From: Clostridium_AD sp036569345
GTDB taxonomy: Bacteria > Bacillota > Clostridia > Clostridiales > Clostridiaceae
DNA length: 64,000 nucleotides
NCBI RefSeq assembly: GCF_036569345.1
Contig: NZ_DATCQT010000150.1
Location: 24,921 to 88,920, forward strand
Reading direction: 5' to 3'
Position 1 is the stretch's first letter; every line of letters starts with the position of its first letter. Positions 24,572 through 33,839 of the stretch are shown piece after piece. Made by a program: the position numbers and the translations under genes. A model generated the notes under the pieces. It did no database searches. It saw only the letters and a program-made list of their open reading frames with translations, and was not told the origin of the DNA.

Positions 24572-25774
24572 ATGTATAAATTTAATACTATTGAAGAAGC
24601 TTTAGAAGATATTAAAAACGGTAAAATGGTTGTTGTGGTAGATGACGAAGATAGGGAAAACGAGGGTGATATAATTATAGCAGCAGAAATGGCTACTCAA
24701 GAAAATATAAACTTTATGGCTAAATATGCTCGCGGACTTATATGTATGCCTATAGTTAAAGAAAGATTAGATAAATTAAATATAAATCCAATGGTTGTAA
24801 ACAATACTGATGCACATGGAACAGCATTTTCTGTGTCAATCGATGCTGTAACTACGACTACAGGAATATCTGCAGCAGAAAGAGCTACTACTATATTAAA
24901 GGTTTTGGATCCTGAATCAACAGCAAAAGATTTTAATAGACCAGGTCATGTATTCCCACTAGCAGCAAGAGACGGTGGAGTACTAAATAGAAATGGTCAT
25001 ACTGAAGCAGCTGTTGATTTAGCAAGAATTGCTGGACTATATCCTGCAGGTGTTATTTGTGAAATTATGAATGAAGATGGAACAATGGCAAGAGTGCCAG
25101 AACTTATGGAGTATGTGGAAAAACATGATTTGAAAATAATTACTATAGTAGATTTAATAGCATATAGAAGAAAAACTGAATGCCTTGTAGAAATGGTTAC
25201 TCAGGCTGAAATGCCAACTAGATATGGAGATTTTACTATTTATGGATTTGTAAATAAGTTAAATGGAGAACATCATGTAGCATTAGTAAAAGGAGATGTA
25301 AGAAAAAATGAATCTGTACTTGTAAGGGTTCATTCTGAATGTCTTACTGGTGATGCATTAGGATCAAGAAGATGCGATTGTGGAGAACAATATGATGCGG
25401 CAATGAAAGCTATATCAAAAGAAGATAGTGGAATTTTGCTTTACATGAGGCAAGAAGGACGTGGAATAGGATTAATTAATAAGCTAAAGGCATACAGTCT
25501 TCAAGATAAAGGAATGGATACAGCAGAAGCAAATTTAGCTTTAGGGTTCCCAGTAGATATGAGAGATTACGGCATTGGAGCTCAGATATTAGAACTTCTA
25601 GGTGCTACAAAGATAAGACTAATGACTAACAATCCTAAAAAAATAACAGGAATTTCAGGTTATGGCATTGATATAATTGAAAGAGTAGCTATAGAAATGA
25701 ACCATAATGAAAAAGATAAGTTTTACTTGCAAACAAAAAAAGAAAAAATGGGCCATTTACTAGATTTAAAATAA
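24572..25774 (+). CDS. ribBA: Bifunctional 3,4-DHBP synthase / GTP cyclohydrolase II
   Basis: 400 residues giving both committed precursors of riboflavin. Residues 1 to about 200 are DHBP synthase (DDEDRENEGD metal motif, PGHVFPLAARDGGVL). From about 205 onward is GTP cyclohydrolase II, with zinc cysteines Cys257, Cys268 and Cys270 in SECLTGDALGSRRCDCGEQ and the motif RQEGRGIGL. The start is ATG at 24572 after AAGGGGTG. It is third in the rib operon, in the same order as in B. subtilis. Confidence 0.96.
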   Translation: MYKFNTIEEALEDIKNGKMVVVVDDEDRENEGDIIIAAEMATQENINFMAKYARGLICMPIVKERLDKLNINPMVVNNTDAHGTAFSVSIDAVTTTTGISAAERATTILKVLDPESTAKDFNRPGHVFPLAARDGGVLNRNGHTEAAVDLARIAGLYPAGVICEIMNEDGTMARVPELMEYVEKHDLKIITIVDLIAYRRKTECLVEMVTQAEMPTRYGDFTIYGFVNKLNGEHHVALVKGDVRKNESVLVRVHSECLTGDALGSRRCDCGEQYDAAMKAISKEDSGILLYMRQEGRGIGLINKLKAYSLQDKGMDTAEANLALGFPVDMRDYGIGAQILELLGATKIRLMTNNPKKITGISGYGIDIIERVAIEMNHNEKDKFYLQTKKEKMGHLLDLK

Positions 25775-25841
25775 ATTTAAAATTAAAAGGTAATTATTTA
25801 ATTGATAGTTAAAAAATATAAAATTTATAGGAGGATTTGAA

Positions 25842-26303
25842 ATGAAAGTATATGAAGGTAAATTAATAGCAGAGGGTTTAAAATTTGGAATTATAGTAGC
25901 AAGGTTTAACGAGTTTATAGGTGGAAAATTACTATCAGGAGCACTAGATGGTTTAAAACGTCATGGCGTTGACGAAGAAAGTGTGGAGATTGCATGGGTT
26001 CCCGGTGCTTTTGAGATACCTCTAGTTGCACAAAAGATGGCTAAGTCCGGAAAGTATGATGGTGTTATATGTTTAGGAGCAGTAATAAGGGGCGCTACAT
26101 CACATTATGAATTTGTAGCTGGTGAAGTTACTAAAGGAATTGCAGCTGTAACATTACAAACAGGGGTTCCAGTTATTTTTGGAGTACTTACTACAGAAAA
26201 TATTGAGCAGGCTATAGAAAGGGCAGGGACAAAGGCTGGTAACAAAGGATATGATGCTGCAGTAACTGCAATAGAAATGGCGAATTTGTTAAGAGAAATA
26301 TAG
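25842..26303 (+). CDS. ribH: 6,7-dimethyl-8-ribityllumazine synthase
   Basis: A 153-residue subunit of the lumazine synthase capsid. Family motifs are GIIVARFNEFIGGKLLSGAL, WVPGAFEIPL and the catalytic His in GAVIRGATSHYEFV. The start is ATG at 25842 after AGGAGG. It is the last rib gene; a large hairpin repeat begins ten bases after its stop, in the place where a terminator would be expected. Confidence 0.96.
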   Translation: MKVYEGKLIAEGLKFGIIVARFNEFIGGKLLSGALDGLKRHGVDEESVEIAWVPGAFEIPLVAQKMAKSGKYDGVICLGAVIRGATSHYEFVAGEVTKGIAAVTLQTGVPVIFGVLTTENIEQAIERAGTKAGNKGYDAAVTAIEMANLLREI

Positions 26304-26312
26304 AGGGAAAAA

Positions 26313-26601
26313 GCATGGGATTTCTCCTACGTGCCTTGCAAATGGACTTGAAACTGGAAATTTAATTAAGAAATTCTAACCTTTTGAAAATATAAAATTC
26401 TCTGCCTCTGGGTAGTTCGCTGGGGGACATAACAATTATTAATTGTTATGCACTCACACTCGACGTCCTGTCTCGGGTTCGCTAGCTTGCCGTCCTGGCA
26501 AGCTCACGAGAATTTTATATTTTCAAAAGAAGAATTTGCTAAATTAAATTTCAATAGTTTCTACGTCTCTTATTGCAAGTCACTACGGAGAAATCCCATG
26601 C
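26313..26601. repeat. Large hairpin repeat element, copy A
   Basis: A 289-bp segment whose ends are perfect 15-bp inverted repeats (GCATGGGATTTCTCC at 26313-26327, complement at 26587-26601). Further in, 26381-26402 and 26508-26529 are a perfect 22-bp inverted pair. The centre is more GC-rich, with GGGTTCGCTAGC and a GCTTGCC/GGCAAGC hairpin (26485-26502), plus CATAACAAT/ATTGTTATG (26430-26451). No reading frame is supported. Copy C at 38807 shares most of this sequence; a partial copy B follows in tandem. Confidence 0.9.
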
Positions 26602-26890
26602 TTAATATTCAGCTGCTATTTTAAGTTAACCTGTGAGGGTGGGTGTTGATTAGGGGAAAATAATAATTGTTAATTGTTATGACTTCCTGAGCAGGCTTAC
26701 GGGTATTTTATATTCGCAAAAGAAAGAATTGCTAAATTAAATTTCAATAGTTTTGGCTTTCGTATTGAAAGTCATGACTGAGAAATACCATGCTGATATT
26801 CAGCTAGAATTTTATGTTAACTTGTGAGACTAGGTAGTAATTAGGGGTAAACATCAATTATTAATTGTTGTTTGCCCCTTGTTGTTTTTG
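26602..26890. repeat. Tail of copy A and partial copy B of the hairpin repeat
   Basis: 26688-26793 repeats the right half of copy A (GCAGGCTTACGGGTATTTTATA, given here by position, through GAGAAATACCATGC). Both copies are followed by a related tail with ATATTCAGCT, GTTAAC-TGTGAG and TTAGGGG (26605-26660 and 26795-26850). So the unit is at least half-element plus tail, duplicated. No gene is seen between 26304 and 26959. Confidence 0.8.
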
Positions 26891-26959
26891 ATTTATGTAT
26901 ATCTATGATATACTACTCTTAATATAGTGAAATTTAAGTGTTTTAAGGGGGTATTTCGA

Positions 26960-27268
26960 ATGGGACTTAGCGATAGTGTGTTTACTATTATATTTGTTAT
27001 GATGGGGTGTGCGGCTGTTGTATCTGGATTAAATTTTGAGAAGAAACAGGGGAAAAATTATAAGGGCGAGAACTACGGTGAATATATAAAACTAAATAGG
27101 TTTATATTGATTTTAGTGGGAGGGATAATCCTATTTGGTACTTTTCTTGGACAAGGTATACCTTTATTAAGGGATATTATAACAAATATAACAATCGGAA
27201 GTTTGTTTATTATATGGATTGTTTATTCGATAATATCCAAAAGAAGATTCTCAATCAAAAAAAAATAA
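26960..27268 (+). CDS. Small membrane protein of unknown function
   Basis: 102 residues, MGLSDSVFTIIFVMMGCAAV onward, with three predicted membrane helices (about 6-24, 48-68, 77-95) and a basic tail. No family is recognised. I chose ATG at 26960 behind AAGGGGGT; an in-frame start 33 bases upstream lacks a binding site and would add a polar stretch. The promoter is probably between the hairpin repeat and the gene (TATGATATACTACTC near 26905). There is no functional context. Confidence 0.7.
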   Translation: MGLSDSVFTIIFVMMGCAAVVSGLNFEKKQGKNYKGENYGEYIKLNRFILILVGGIILFGTFLGQGIPLLRDIITNITIGSLFIIWIVYSIISKRRFSIKKK

Positions 27269-27550
27269 ACATAATAGAAGTCACGTACCTCTATAATGTT
27301 TATTTTATAGAAAACACCTTGCGGAAAACAATGTGGATAACTTTTTTTATAGTTGAGATTTAGGAGTTTTCTGTTGTCACAGAAAACTCTTGAAATTTCA
27401 TGTGGAAATTCTTGTTTTGTGAATATAAAATTCAAATCATATGTACCACATCTGCAGCCTACCGGCTAAAAGATTTTTTTTGTGGGGTTTATTGAGATTT
27501 ATTATTTCCTCATATGCCATCCATACTAGATATATCTTAGCGTAAATGTG

Positions 27551-27612
27551 ATATAGTATGAAGTTTCTCGGGGAGTGCCACTCAGGAGAAACTTCATAGG
27601 TCGCACTTTTTT
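27551..27612 (+). ncRNA. Strong structured element with T-run, possible small RNA 3' end or terminator
   Basis: Perfect 12-bp arms ATGAAGTTTCTC (27558-27569) and GAGAAACTTCAT (27586-27597) enclose a loop that itself contains GAGTGCCACTC. An outer GTG/CAC pairing leads to TTTTTTTT. It lies 290 bases after the small membrane protein stop and 25 bases before the convergent GGDEF stop. It may be a terminator or the end of a small RNA. The rest of the gap 27269-27636 shows no gene. Confidence 0.55.
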
Positions 27613-27636
27613 TTATTTTAGTTTGGGAAAAAGATA

Positions 27637-28713
27637 TTAAGGGGTGCATACTTTATTTCTTCCAGAATGTTTAGCGGAATATAATGCTGTGTCAGCCTGA
27701 TTTACTAAGGTTTCCAAATCAGATACATTATCAGGGTATGTGGCAGCACCTATAGAAATAGTAATATTAATTTTAATTTGATCTGGCAGAACAAACTCAT
27801 GAGTTTCTACAGCTACTCTTAAACGCTCCGCAACTTCTACTGCTTGTCTTCTTGGACAATCTGGTAAAATTACAGAAAATTCTTCGCCACCAATTCTAGA
27901 TACAATATCAAAACTTCTACTAGAGGTAGATAATACAATTCCTAATTCCTGTAATACAGAATCGCCTGCTAAATGACCATAGGTGTCGTTTACTTTTTTA
28001 AAAAAATCTATATCGATAATTAAAATTGATAAACGTTCATTTTTATTTTTTACATTTACATATGATTTGTTTAGGGAATTATCAAATTGTCTAACGTTAT
28101 TTAAACCAGTAAGAAAATCTATAGTTGACTCTTGTTCTAATCTATTAATCAATTTAATAGAAGTATTCATGTAATTTGTAATATAATATGCTAAAGTCCC
28201 AATTATAGAAGAAGCTATCCAAAAATAAATAAGTGTATTACGAAGTACTATTAAATCTTTAATAATTAATAAAAATGTAGATGTAATAATGAAGGAACTT
28301 ATAATGTTCATATAAATCCATTTTCTTAATCCACTTAGATTTAATTTTGATATAATAGCACAAGCAATAGAAACATTTAACATATTAATAGATGCTATTA
28401 TAGCAGGTGTACTCACACCAAAGTAACCTATTCTAAATAAGGCAATAACAAGGCCAGCAATAATTGATGAAAATGCACCACCATAATAAGCGGCTAATAA
28501 AATTGGAACATGACGAAGATCCATAATAACTACTGGGTTAATACGAATAGTAAATAACATTAAGATAATACCAAGTATTCCTTTTGATAATCCAAAATAA
28601 AATTTATCTGTATTTGACACTGATAGGTTAAGAAAATTTCTTTTAAATATTTGACTACTTATAAAAATAAAGGAAATTAGTATTGCAGAGTTAACAAATG
28701 AGTCTCTTAACAT
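27637..28713 (-). CDS. Membrane diguanylate cyclase (5TM-GGDEF)
   Basis: 358 residues. The N-terminal about 175 residues hold five to six membrane helices resembling the 5TM-5TMR-LYT sensor of LytS-type proteins (ILLAAYYGGAFSSIIAGLVIA). The GGDEF domain (about 195-355) has an intact catalytic GGEEF and, five residues before it, RSFD, which fits the RxxD product-inhibition site. It should make c-di-GMP. I chose ATG at 28713 behind AAAGGAG; the frame runs upstream through a terminator. Its substrate-opposing HD-GYP gene lies at 12693-13760. Confidence 0.9.
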   Translation of the reverse strand: MLRDSFVNSAILISFIFISSQIFKRNFLNLSVSNTDKFYFGLSKGILGIILMLFTIRINPVVIMDLRHVPILLAAYYGGAFSSIIAGLVIALFRIGYFGVSTPAIIASINMLNVSIACAIISKLNLSGLRKWIYMNIISSFIITSTFLLIIKDLIVLRNTLIYFWIASSIIGTLAYYITNYMNTSIKLINRLEQESTIDFLTGLNNVRQFDNSLNKSYVNVKNKNERLSILIIDIDFFKKVNDTYGHLAGDSVLQELGIVLSTSSRSFDIVSRIGGEEFSVILPDCPRRQAVEVAERLRVAVETHEFVLPDQIKINITISIGAATYPDNVSDLETLVNQADTALYSAKHSGRNKVCTP

Positions 28714-28758
28714 TAGGGAACTCCTTTCAAAACAAAATGTTTTGAGAATTAGGATAAA

Positions 28759-28796
28759 AAAACTACTATATATTAGATTATATAGTAGTTTTTTAG
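28759..28796. terminator. Bidirectional terminator between HAD and GGDEF genes
   Basis: AACTACTATATA (28761-28772) and TATATAGTAGTT (28779-28790) with A- and T-runs on both sides. On the minus strand it follows the HAD gene and precedes the cyclase gene, so the two are separate units. Confidence 0.82.
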
Positions 28797-28839
28797 CCAA
28801 ATAAAGTTTTTTTGTAAAAAGTGAAAATAAAGGATAATA

Positions 28840-29568
28840 TTATATTTTAATATGCTCTGGACGCAAACTATAAACCACATCTTTTCTTTCTAACATTATA
28901 CTGATTTTTTCTTTTAATTCATCATCGTCTAAAATGTTTAGGAGAAGTTCCCGAGTTGGGTTTACTGCTGTAGGGTTGCTAATTGACTTTAACATAGTGT
29001 AATCACCTGATGTATCTCCATAAGCATAACTCTGACTCAAATCAATGTTATATTTATCTACAAAATATTCTATAGCAGATTTTTTACTAACACTATCCCA
29101 CATAGGAATAATATCACCAGTGTAAATATCATGTTCGTTTAATGTATACTTTGTTCCCACATAATCATCAAAACCATATTTTATAGACATTTCGCGTACC
29201 AGTTCAATAGGGCTACCCGATATGGTAATAATTATATGACCTTGACTTTTATGCCATTTAATTCTATCACGAGTGAAGGTATAAACTCTATCGCCCTTTT
29301 GCTTTATAACTTGCCTAGCAATAAACTCAATTTGAGACCTATGAAGCCCAATTATAGCTTCGGTATAAATATCAGCCATTTTAAGCAAATAATTATCATA
29401 ATTTCCTATTCTCTTATCCCATTTAACATAATATGGTTTCACTTCTTTGTACCATCTATCATTTTCAATTATTTCGCTTTTAATTAATTTTTTAAATACC
29501 TCTGTCATTAAACTATCTCTATAAAGGGTACCATCAATATCAAAAAAAGCAGCTATTTGTTTTTTCAT
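28840..29568 (-). CDS. HAD-IB family phosphatase (SerB-like)
   Basis: 242 residues. HAD motif I is AFFDIDGTLYRDS, motif II ITISGSPIE, and motif III/IV lies in SYAYGDTSGDYTML. Subfamily IB enzymes act on phosphoserine or similar small phosphates, but the substrate is open. I chose ATG at 29568, placed seven bases after GGAGGTG; an in-frame start 18 bases earlier has no site. The 5-formyl-THF cyclo-ligase gene ends 56 bases upstream, so the two may be co-transcribed. Confidence 0.85.
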   Translation of the reverse strand: MKKQIAAFFDIDGTLYRDSLMTEVFKKLIKSEIIENDRWYKEVKPYYVKWDKRIGNYDNYLLKMADIYTEAIIGLHRSQIEFIARQVIKQKGDRVYTFTRDRIKWHKSQGHIIITISGSPIELVREMSIKYGFDDYVGTKYTLNEHDIYTGDIIPMWDSVSKKSAIEYFVDKYNIDLSQSYAYGDTSGDYTMLKSISNPTAVNPTRELLLNILDDDELKEKISIMLERKDVVYSLRPEHIKI

Positions 29569-29624
29569 AAGGGCCACCTCCAACATCAGTATAATTAAAT
29601 AAGATACTTTTATAATATAATTAA

Positions 29625-30206
29625 TTATTTAGAAAATATTGTTCTTTTCTCAGTGATTATTAAATCAAGTGGAACATCATATTCATTGATAGGAATTTTA
29701 TCAACTATTTGATAGTCATAGGCTATACCAATAGTTAAAGTATCTTTTGATTTTTTGGATAAAAATCTGTCATAATAACCGACACCAAAACCTATCCTAT
29801 TGCAATGATTATCAAATACTACGCCAGGCACTATAATTAAATCTATATCCTTAATGTTAACCATCTTTAATAAATCATGTTTCGGCTCCATAATGCCGAA
29901 AGTAGATTTAGTAAGATCATTTGTAAGATTATTTATTTCAAATGGTATTATTTTTTTATCGGAATGAATACAATAGGGTGCAACTACTACTTTACCATTG
30001 ACTAGGCACCACTTAGCAAGAGGATAGGTATCTACCTCTTTGTTGAAACTTATGTATAACATGATATTTTTGCAATTTATAAATTCGGGTAATCCAATAA
30101 TTTTGCTTATAATTTTTTCGCTAAAAACACTTACATTCTGAATTTTCATGTTTTTCCTTTGACTTAGTATATCTTTTCTCAAATTAACCTTAAGATTATT
30201 TTCCAT
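29625..30206 (-). CDS. 5-formyltetrahydrofolate cyclo-ligase
   Basis: 193 residues that use ATP to convert 5-formyl-THF to 5,10-methenyl-THF. Motifs are LRKDILSQRKN at the N-terminus, MLYISFNKEVDT, and the substrate/ATP loop GFGVGYYDRFLSK. I chose ATG at 30206 with GGGGGT a few bases upstream; an in-frame TTG at 30218 overlaps that site. About 300 bases upstream hold only AT-rich sequence and the opp terminator. Confidence 0.92.
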   Translation of the reverse strand: MENNLKVNLRKDILSQRKNMKIQNVSVFSEKIISKIIGLPEFINCKNIMLYISFNKEVDTYPLAKWCLVNGKVVVAPYCIHSDKKIIPFEINNLTNDLTKSTFGIMEPKHDLLKMVNIKDIDLIIVPGVVFDNHCNRIGFGVGYYDRFLSKKSKDTLTIGIAYDYQIVDKIPINEYDVPLDLIITEKRTIFSK

Positions 30207-30459
30207 AAGTACCCCCAAAAAAATATTGCATTATTCATATAAAAGTTGATGAAGTAAAAAACACTTAAATACTGTAAATTTTAAGTTATTATAACATATG
30301 TTTTTTGCATATGCAATTTGCAGAACCATATATAAGATCGTATTTTTTACTTGTTAATCTCAATTTTTATAATATTATATGATAAAGAATGTAAAATGGT
30401 ACCAATAAATTACAAAAGTGTAATTTTATAAAGATGGTCATTCACAAAGATATTAATAA

Positions 30460-30500
30460 ACAAAAAAACTGATGAAATAAAATTTCATCAGTTTTTGAAG
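30460..30500. terminator. Terminator after oppF
   Basis: Perfect arms AAAAACTGATGAAAT (30464-30478) and ATTTCATCAGTTTTT (30482-30496), A- and T-flanked, able to work in both directions. It lies 14 bases after the oppF stop. The gap 30207-30510 holds nothing else recognisable. Confidence 0.9.
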
Positions 30501-30510
30501 ACATCTTATA

Positions 30511-31485
30511 TTATTTATCAAATAAATGACATGCAACAAAATGTTCTGGTTCTATCTCTACCATTTTGGGCCTATTTTCGCGACATATATCCATAGCCTT
30601 ATTACATCTATCAACGAACTTGCATCCGTTAGGAGGGTTTATAGGGCTAGGAACATCACCTTCAAGCATTATTCTTTGCCTGGTTTTTTCAATAACTGGG
30701 TCTGGTATTGGAATGGATGAAAGCAAAGCCTGAGTATAAGGGTGAAGTGGTTTGGTGTATAAAACACTACTTTTAGCAAGCTCTGCTAGGGAACCAAGAT
30801 ACATTACGCAAACTCTGTCCGAAATATATCTAACCATTGAAAGATCATGGGCGATAAACAAGTATGTTAAACCATAATCTGTTTGTAATTCTTGAAGTAA
30901 ATTTACTACTTGAGCTTGAACTGAAACATCTAAGGCTGATATAGGTTCATCGCATACTATAAAATCAGGATCTACTGCAAGTGCACGAGCTATTCCTATT
31001 CTCTGCCTCTGACCACCACTAAATTCATGTGGAAATCTGTTAGCATGCTCCTTATTTAGTCCAACCAATTCTAAAAGATCATCAATTCTTTTCTTTCGAG
31101 CTTGCCCACGACTAAGATTATGAATATCAATACCTTCTGCAACAATATCAGATACAAGCATTCTAGGGTTTAAAGAAGCATAAGGGTCTTGAAAAATCAT
31201 TTGTGCACGTCTATTATATAACTTTAAAGCTTTTCCTTTTAGCTTATGAATAGATGTACCTTCAAACTCAACAGTACCTCCTGTAGCTTTATACATCCCT
31301 AAAATAGTTCTCCCACAGGTTGATTTTCCACAACCGGATTCTCCAACAAGACCTAGTGTTTCACCTTTGTAAATGTCAAAAGTTACATCATCAACAGCTT
31401 TCAAATATTGGTTTTTTCCAACAAAAAAGTATTTTTTTAAGTTTTTAACACTAAGAAGTATTTCTTTTTTATCTTTTTCAATCAT
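30511..31485 (-). CDS. oppF: Oligopeptide ABC transporter ATP-binding protein OppF
   Basis: 324 residues. Walker A is GESGCGKST, the signature SGGQRQRIGIARALA, Walker B FIVCDEPISALD. The C-terminal oligopeptide/dipeptide domain carries Cys motifs (GCKFVDRCNKAMDICRE), a pattern found in Fe-S binding Opp ATPases. I chose ATG at 31485, one base after the oppD stop, with GAGGTG upstream; this gives tight translational coupling. It is the last gene of oppA-B-C-D-F. Confidence 0.94.
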   Translation of the reverse strand: MIEKDKKEILLSVKNLKKYFFVGKNQYLKAVDDVTFDIYKGETLGLVGESGCGKSTCGRTILGMYKATGGTVEFEGTSIHKLKGKALKLYNRRAQMIFQDPYASLNPRMLVSDIVAEGIDIHNLSRGQARKKRIDDLLELVGLNKEHANRFPHEFSGGQRQRIGIARALAVDPDFIVCDEPISALDVSVQAQVVNLLQELQTDYGLTYLFIAHDLSMVRYISDRVCVMYLGSLAELAKSSVLYTKPLHPYTQALLSSIPIPDPVIEKTRQRIMLEGDVPSPINPPNGCKFVDRCNKAMDICRENRPKMVEIEPEHFVACHLFDK

Positions 31486-31486
31486 T

Positions 31487-32539
31487 TTAAACTTCACCTC
31501 TCTTTTCAATAGCCTCAGTAGATTTTATTAAAAGACTAGGAGTGGCTACTTTTGGAGCATCAGGATGACTTAACCAACAAGCGGATCCATGTGAATCACT
31601 AATAACAAAAGATGGAGGCATTTTTTCTCTGCAAATTTTCATTGAATATTCACATCTATCCGCAAATGGGCATCCAAGGGGAGGAGCAAATAAATCTGGA
31701 GGAGTACCTTCTATTGATGATAATTTATTTCCAGTTTTATCAATGTCTACTCTTGGTACTGAACTTAAAAGCCCCCAGGTATATGGATGTTTTGGATTAT
31801 AATATAATTCATTAGTATCTGCATACTCTACAATTTTTCCACCATACATAACTACTACTCTATGTGAAATATTAGCAACAACACCTAAATCATGAGTGAT
31901 AATTATAATAGATGTGTTTATGGTTTTTTGCAAATTTTTCATTAATTCAAGTATTTGAGCTTGAATTGTTACATCCAGTGCAGTTGTAGGTTCATCAGCA
32001 ATAAGAAGTTGTGGATTACATACCAATGCAATTGCTATCATAGCACGCTGACGCATTCCGCCAGAAAATTGATGTGGGTAATCATTAATCCGTTCTTTTG
32101 CATTTGGTATTTGAACAAGCTTTAACATATCGAGAGCTACATTAGTGGCTTCTTCTTTTGTAAGGTTGCTTTTATGACTCCTAAGCCCTTCTAAGATTTG
32201 TTTCCCAATTGTCATTGTAGGATTAAGAGAGGTCATTGGGTCTTGAAATATCATACCAATCTGTTTACCTCTAATTTCCTTCATTTCCTTTTCAGATTTA
32301 CCAATTATATCTTCGCCATTAAAGATAATTTTGCCACCTTTAAAACGTGCAGGTGGTTCAGGGTTCAGTCTCATTATAGATTTCGCAGTTACAGATTTAC
32401 CACAACCAGACTCTCCAACAATAGCTAAAGTTTCTCCTTCAAATAGTTCAAAGGAAACTCCACGAACTGCTTGAATTTCGCCTGCATATGTATCAAAAGA
32501 AACGCTAAGATCTTCCACTTCTAATATCTTTTTTTTCAT
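31487..32539 (-). CDS. oppD: Oligopeptide ABC transporter ATP-binding protein OppD
   Basis: 350 residues. Walker A is GESGCGKSV, the signature SGGMRQRAMIAIAL, Walker B LLIADEPTTALDVT, then the C-terminal peptide-transporter domain with GCPFADRCEYSMKICRE. It pairs with OppF as the heterodimeric motor. The start is ATG at 32539 with AGGAGG, 12 bases after oppC. It abuts oppF. Confidence 0.95.
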   Translation of the reverse strand: MKKKILEVEDLSVSFDTYAGEIQAVRGVSFELFEGETLAIVGESGCGKSVTAKSIMRLNPEPPARFKGGKIIFNGEDIIGKSEKEMKEIRGKQIGMIFQDPMTSLNPTMTIGKQILEGLRSHKSNLTKEEATNVALDMLKLVQIPNAKERINDYPHQFSGGMRQRAMIAIALVCNPQLLIADEPTTALDVTIQAQILELMKNLQKTINTSIIIITHDLGVVANISHRVVVMYGGKIVEYADTNELYYNPKHPYTWGLLSSVPRVDIDKTGNKLSSIEGTPPDLFAPPLGCPFADRCEYSMKICREKMPPSFVISDSHGSACWLSHPDAPKVATPSLLIKSTEAIEKRGEV

Positions 32540-32551
32540 GTAAGTAACCTC

Positions 32552-33835
32552 CTATTTCCTAAGTTTAGGGTCAAGTGCATCTCTTAGACCATCACCAAGT
32601 ATATTGAATGCAAGCATAATTAAACATAATACAATTGATGGTATTATAAGTAAATGTGGGTATTGATAAAAAATCTTTGCTCCATCATTAACAAGAACTC
32701 CGAGAGACGCATATGGTGCTGGTACGCCAAGCCCTATAAAACTTAAAAATGCTTCTGCAAAAATCATCTTTGGAATCATCATAGTCATGTTAACTATTAT
32801 TGGTCCCATACAATTTGGTATCAAATGCTTAAAAATAACTCTATTTGCGTCCGCACCTAAGGTTTGAGATGCAAGTACATATTCGCTGTGTTTTAGTCTT
32901 AAAACTTCTCCACGAACCAATATTGCAGTTCCCATCCAGCCTGTAAATGCTAGAACAATGGTAATGGTTGTAATTCCCCTTGGCATGACAATGGACAATA
33001 ACATAATATATAACATATCCGGAATAACCATAAGAATTTCAATTATTCTCATCATAATATTATCAGATGTTCCACCAATATACCCAGAAATTCCGCCATA
33101 AACAACACCAAATAATCCTGTAAATAATACTGATACTATTGCAATAATGAAAGAAACTCTTGAACCTTCCCAAAGCCTAGTCCATAAATCACGGCCAAGG
33201 TCATCAGTTCCAAGCCAATATGTGCTGTTGAATTTTTTTACACCAATTGTTTCTACAAATAAATTACTCCCACTTTTTTTGAAAGTAACCCCTCTAAAAG
33301 CCGGGTCCTTTTTCAAAATATTGTTTGCTTCAGTATTTAGTTTTGTGATAATTGAATCCCAATTATCAGTAGAAGTGGTATTTATTTCTAATTTATATTC
33401 TTTTAGGTCACCTTGATAGGATGCCTCAGATTTATCACCAATTATAAAGCCTACTTTTCCAGATTGTCCTTTAAGATCAACTTTTTTAAATTCTATTTGT
33501 GTTTTTCTAAGGTTAGGTTTGTACTTTGAGTAGTTAAACACAGAATTAGAAGATAATTTTACACTTCTTTGATTTGAGAGAATAGAAGTTTGGTCTTGTA
33601 AACTCAAGTGTTGCGTTCTATAGGTATGTCCATAAAGTTGCTTTGAAATCATTGGACCAACTATCGCCATAAAAATTAATACTACTAAAATCCAAAATGA
33701 TATTACAGATGGTTTATTCTTTTTTAATCTTCTAAAGGCATCTTGTAAATATGACATACTTGGGCGTTTTATATTCTGAGCAGCTTCGAGATTTTTACCA
33801 ACAAGTTCGAATTGCTCCTTTTCAATTTTATCCAT
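32552..33835 (-). CDS. oppC: Oligopeptide ABC transporter permease OppC with a large extracytoplasmic insert
   Basis: 427 residues, about 120 longer than a standard OppC. After the first membrane helix (about 42-62) there is a hydrophilic stretch to about residue 210 before the usual OppC core (LGTDDLGRDLWTRLWEGSRVS, here by key residues LGTDDLGRD, then SLGADANRVIFKHLIPN and the remaining helices). The insert should lie outside the membrane and may contact OppA. The overlap-free spacing to oppB is four bases. The start is ATG at 33835. Confidence 0.9.
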   Translation of the reverse strand: MDKIEKEQFELVGKNLEAAQNIKRPSMSYLQDAFRRLKKNKPSVISFWILVVLIFMAIVGPMISKQLYGHTYRTQHLSLQDQTSILSNQRSVKLSSNSVFNYSKYKPNLRKTQIEFKKVDLKGQSGKVGFIIGDKSEASYQGDLKEYKLEINTTSTDNWDSIITKLNTEANNILKKDPAFRGVTFKKSGSNLFVETIGVKKFNSTYWLGTDDLGRDLWTRLWEGSRVSFIIAIVSVLFTGLFGVVYGGISGYIGGTSDNIMMRIIEILMVIPDMLYIMLLSIVMPRGITTITIVLAFTGWMGTAILVRGEVLRLKHSEYVLASQTLGADANRVIFKHLIPNCMGPIIVNMTMMIPKMIFAEAFLSFIGLGVPAPYASLGVLVNDGAKIFYQYPHLLIIPSIVLCLIMLAFNILGDGLRDALDPKLRK

Positions 33836-33839
33836 TTAG

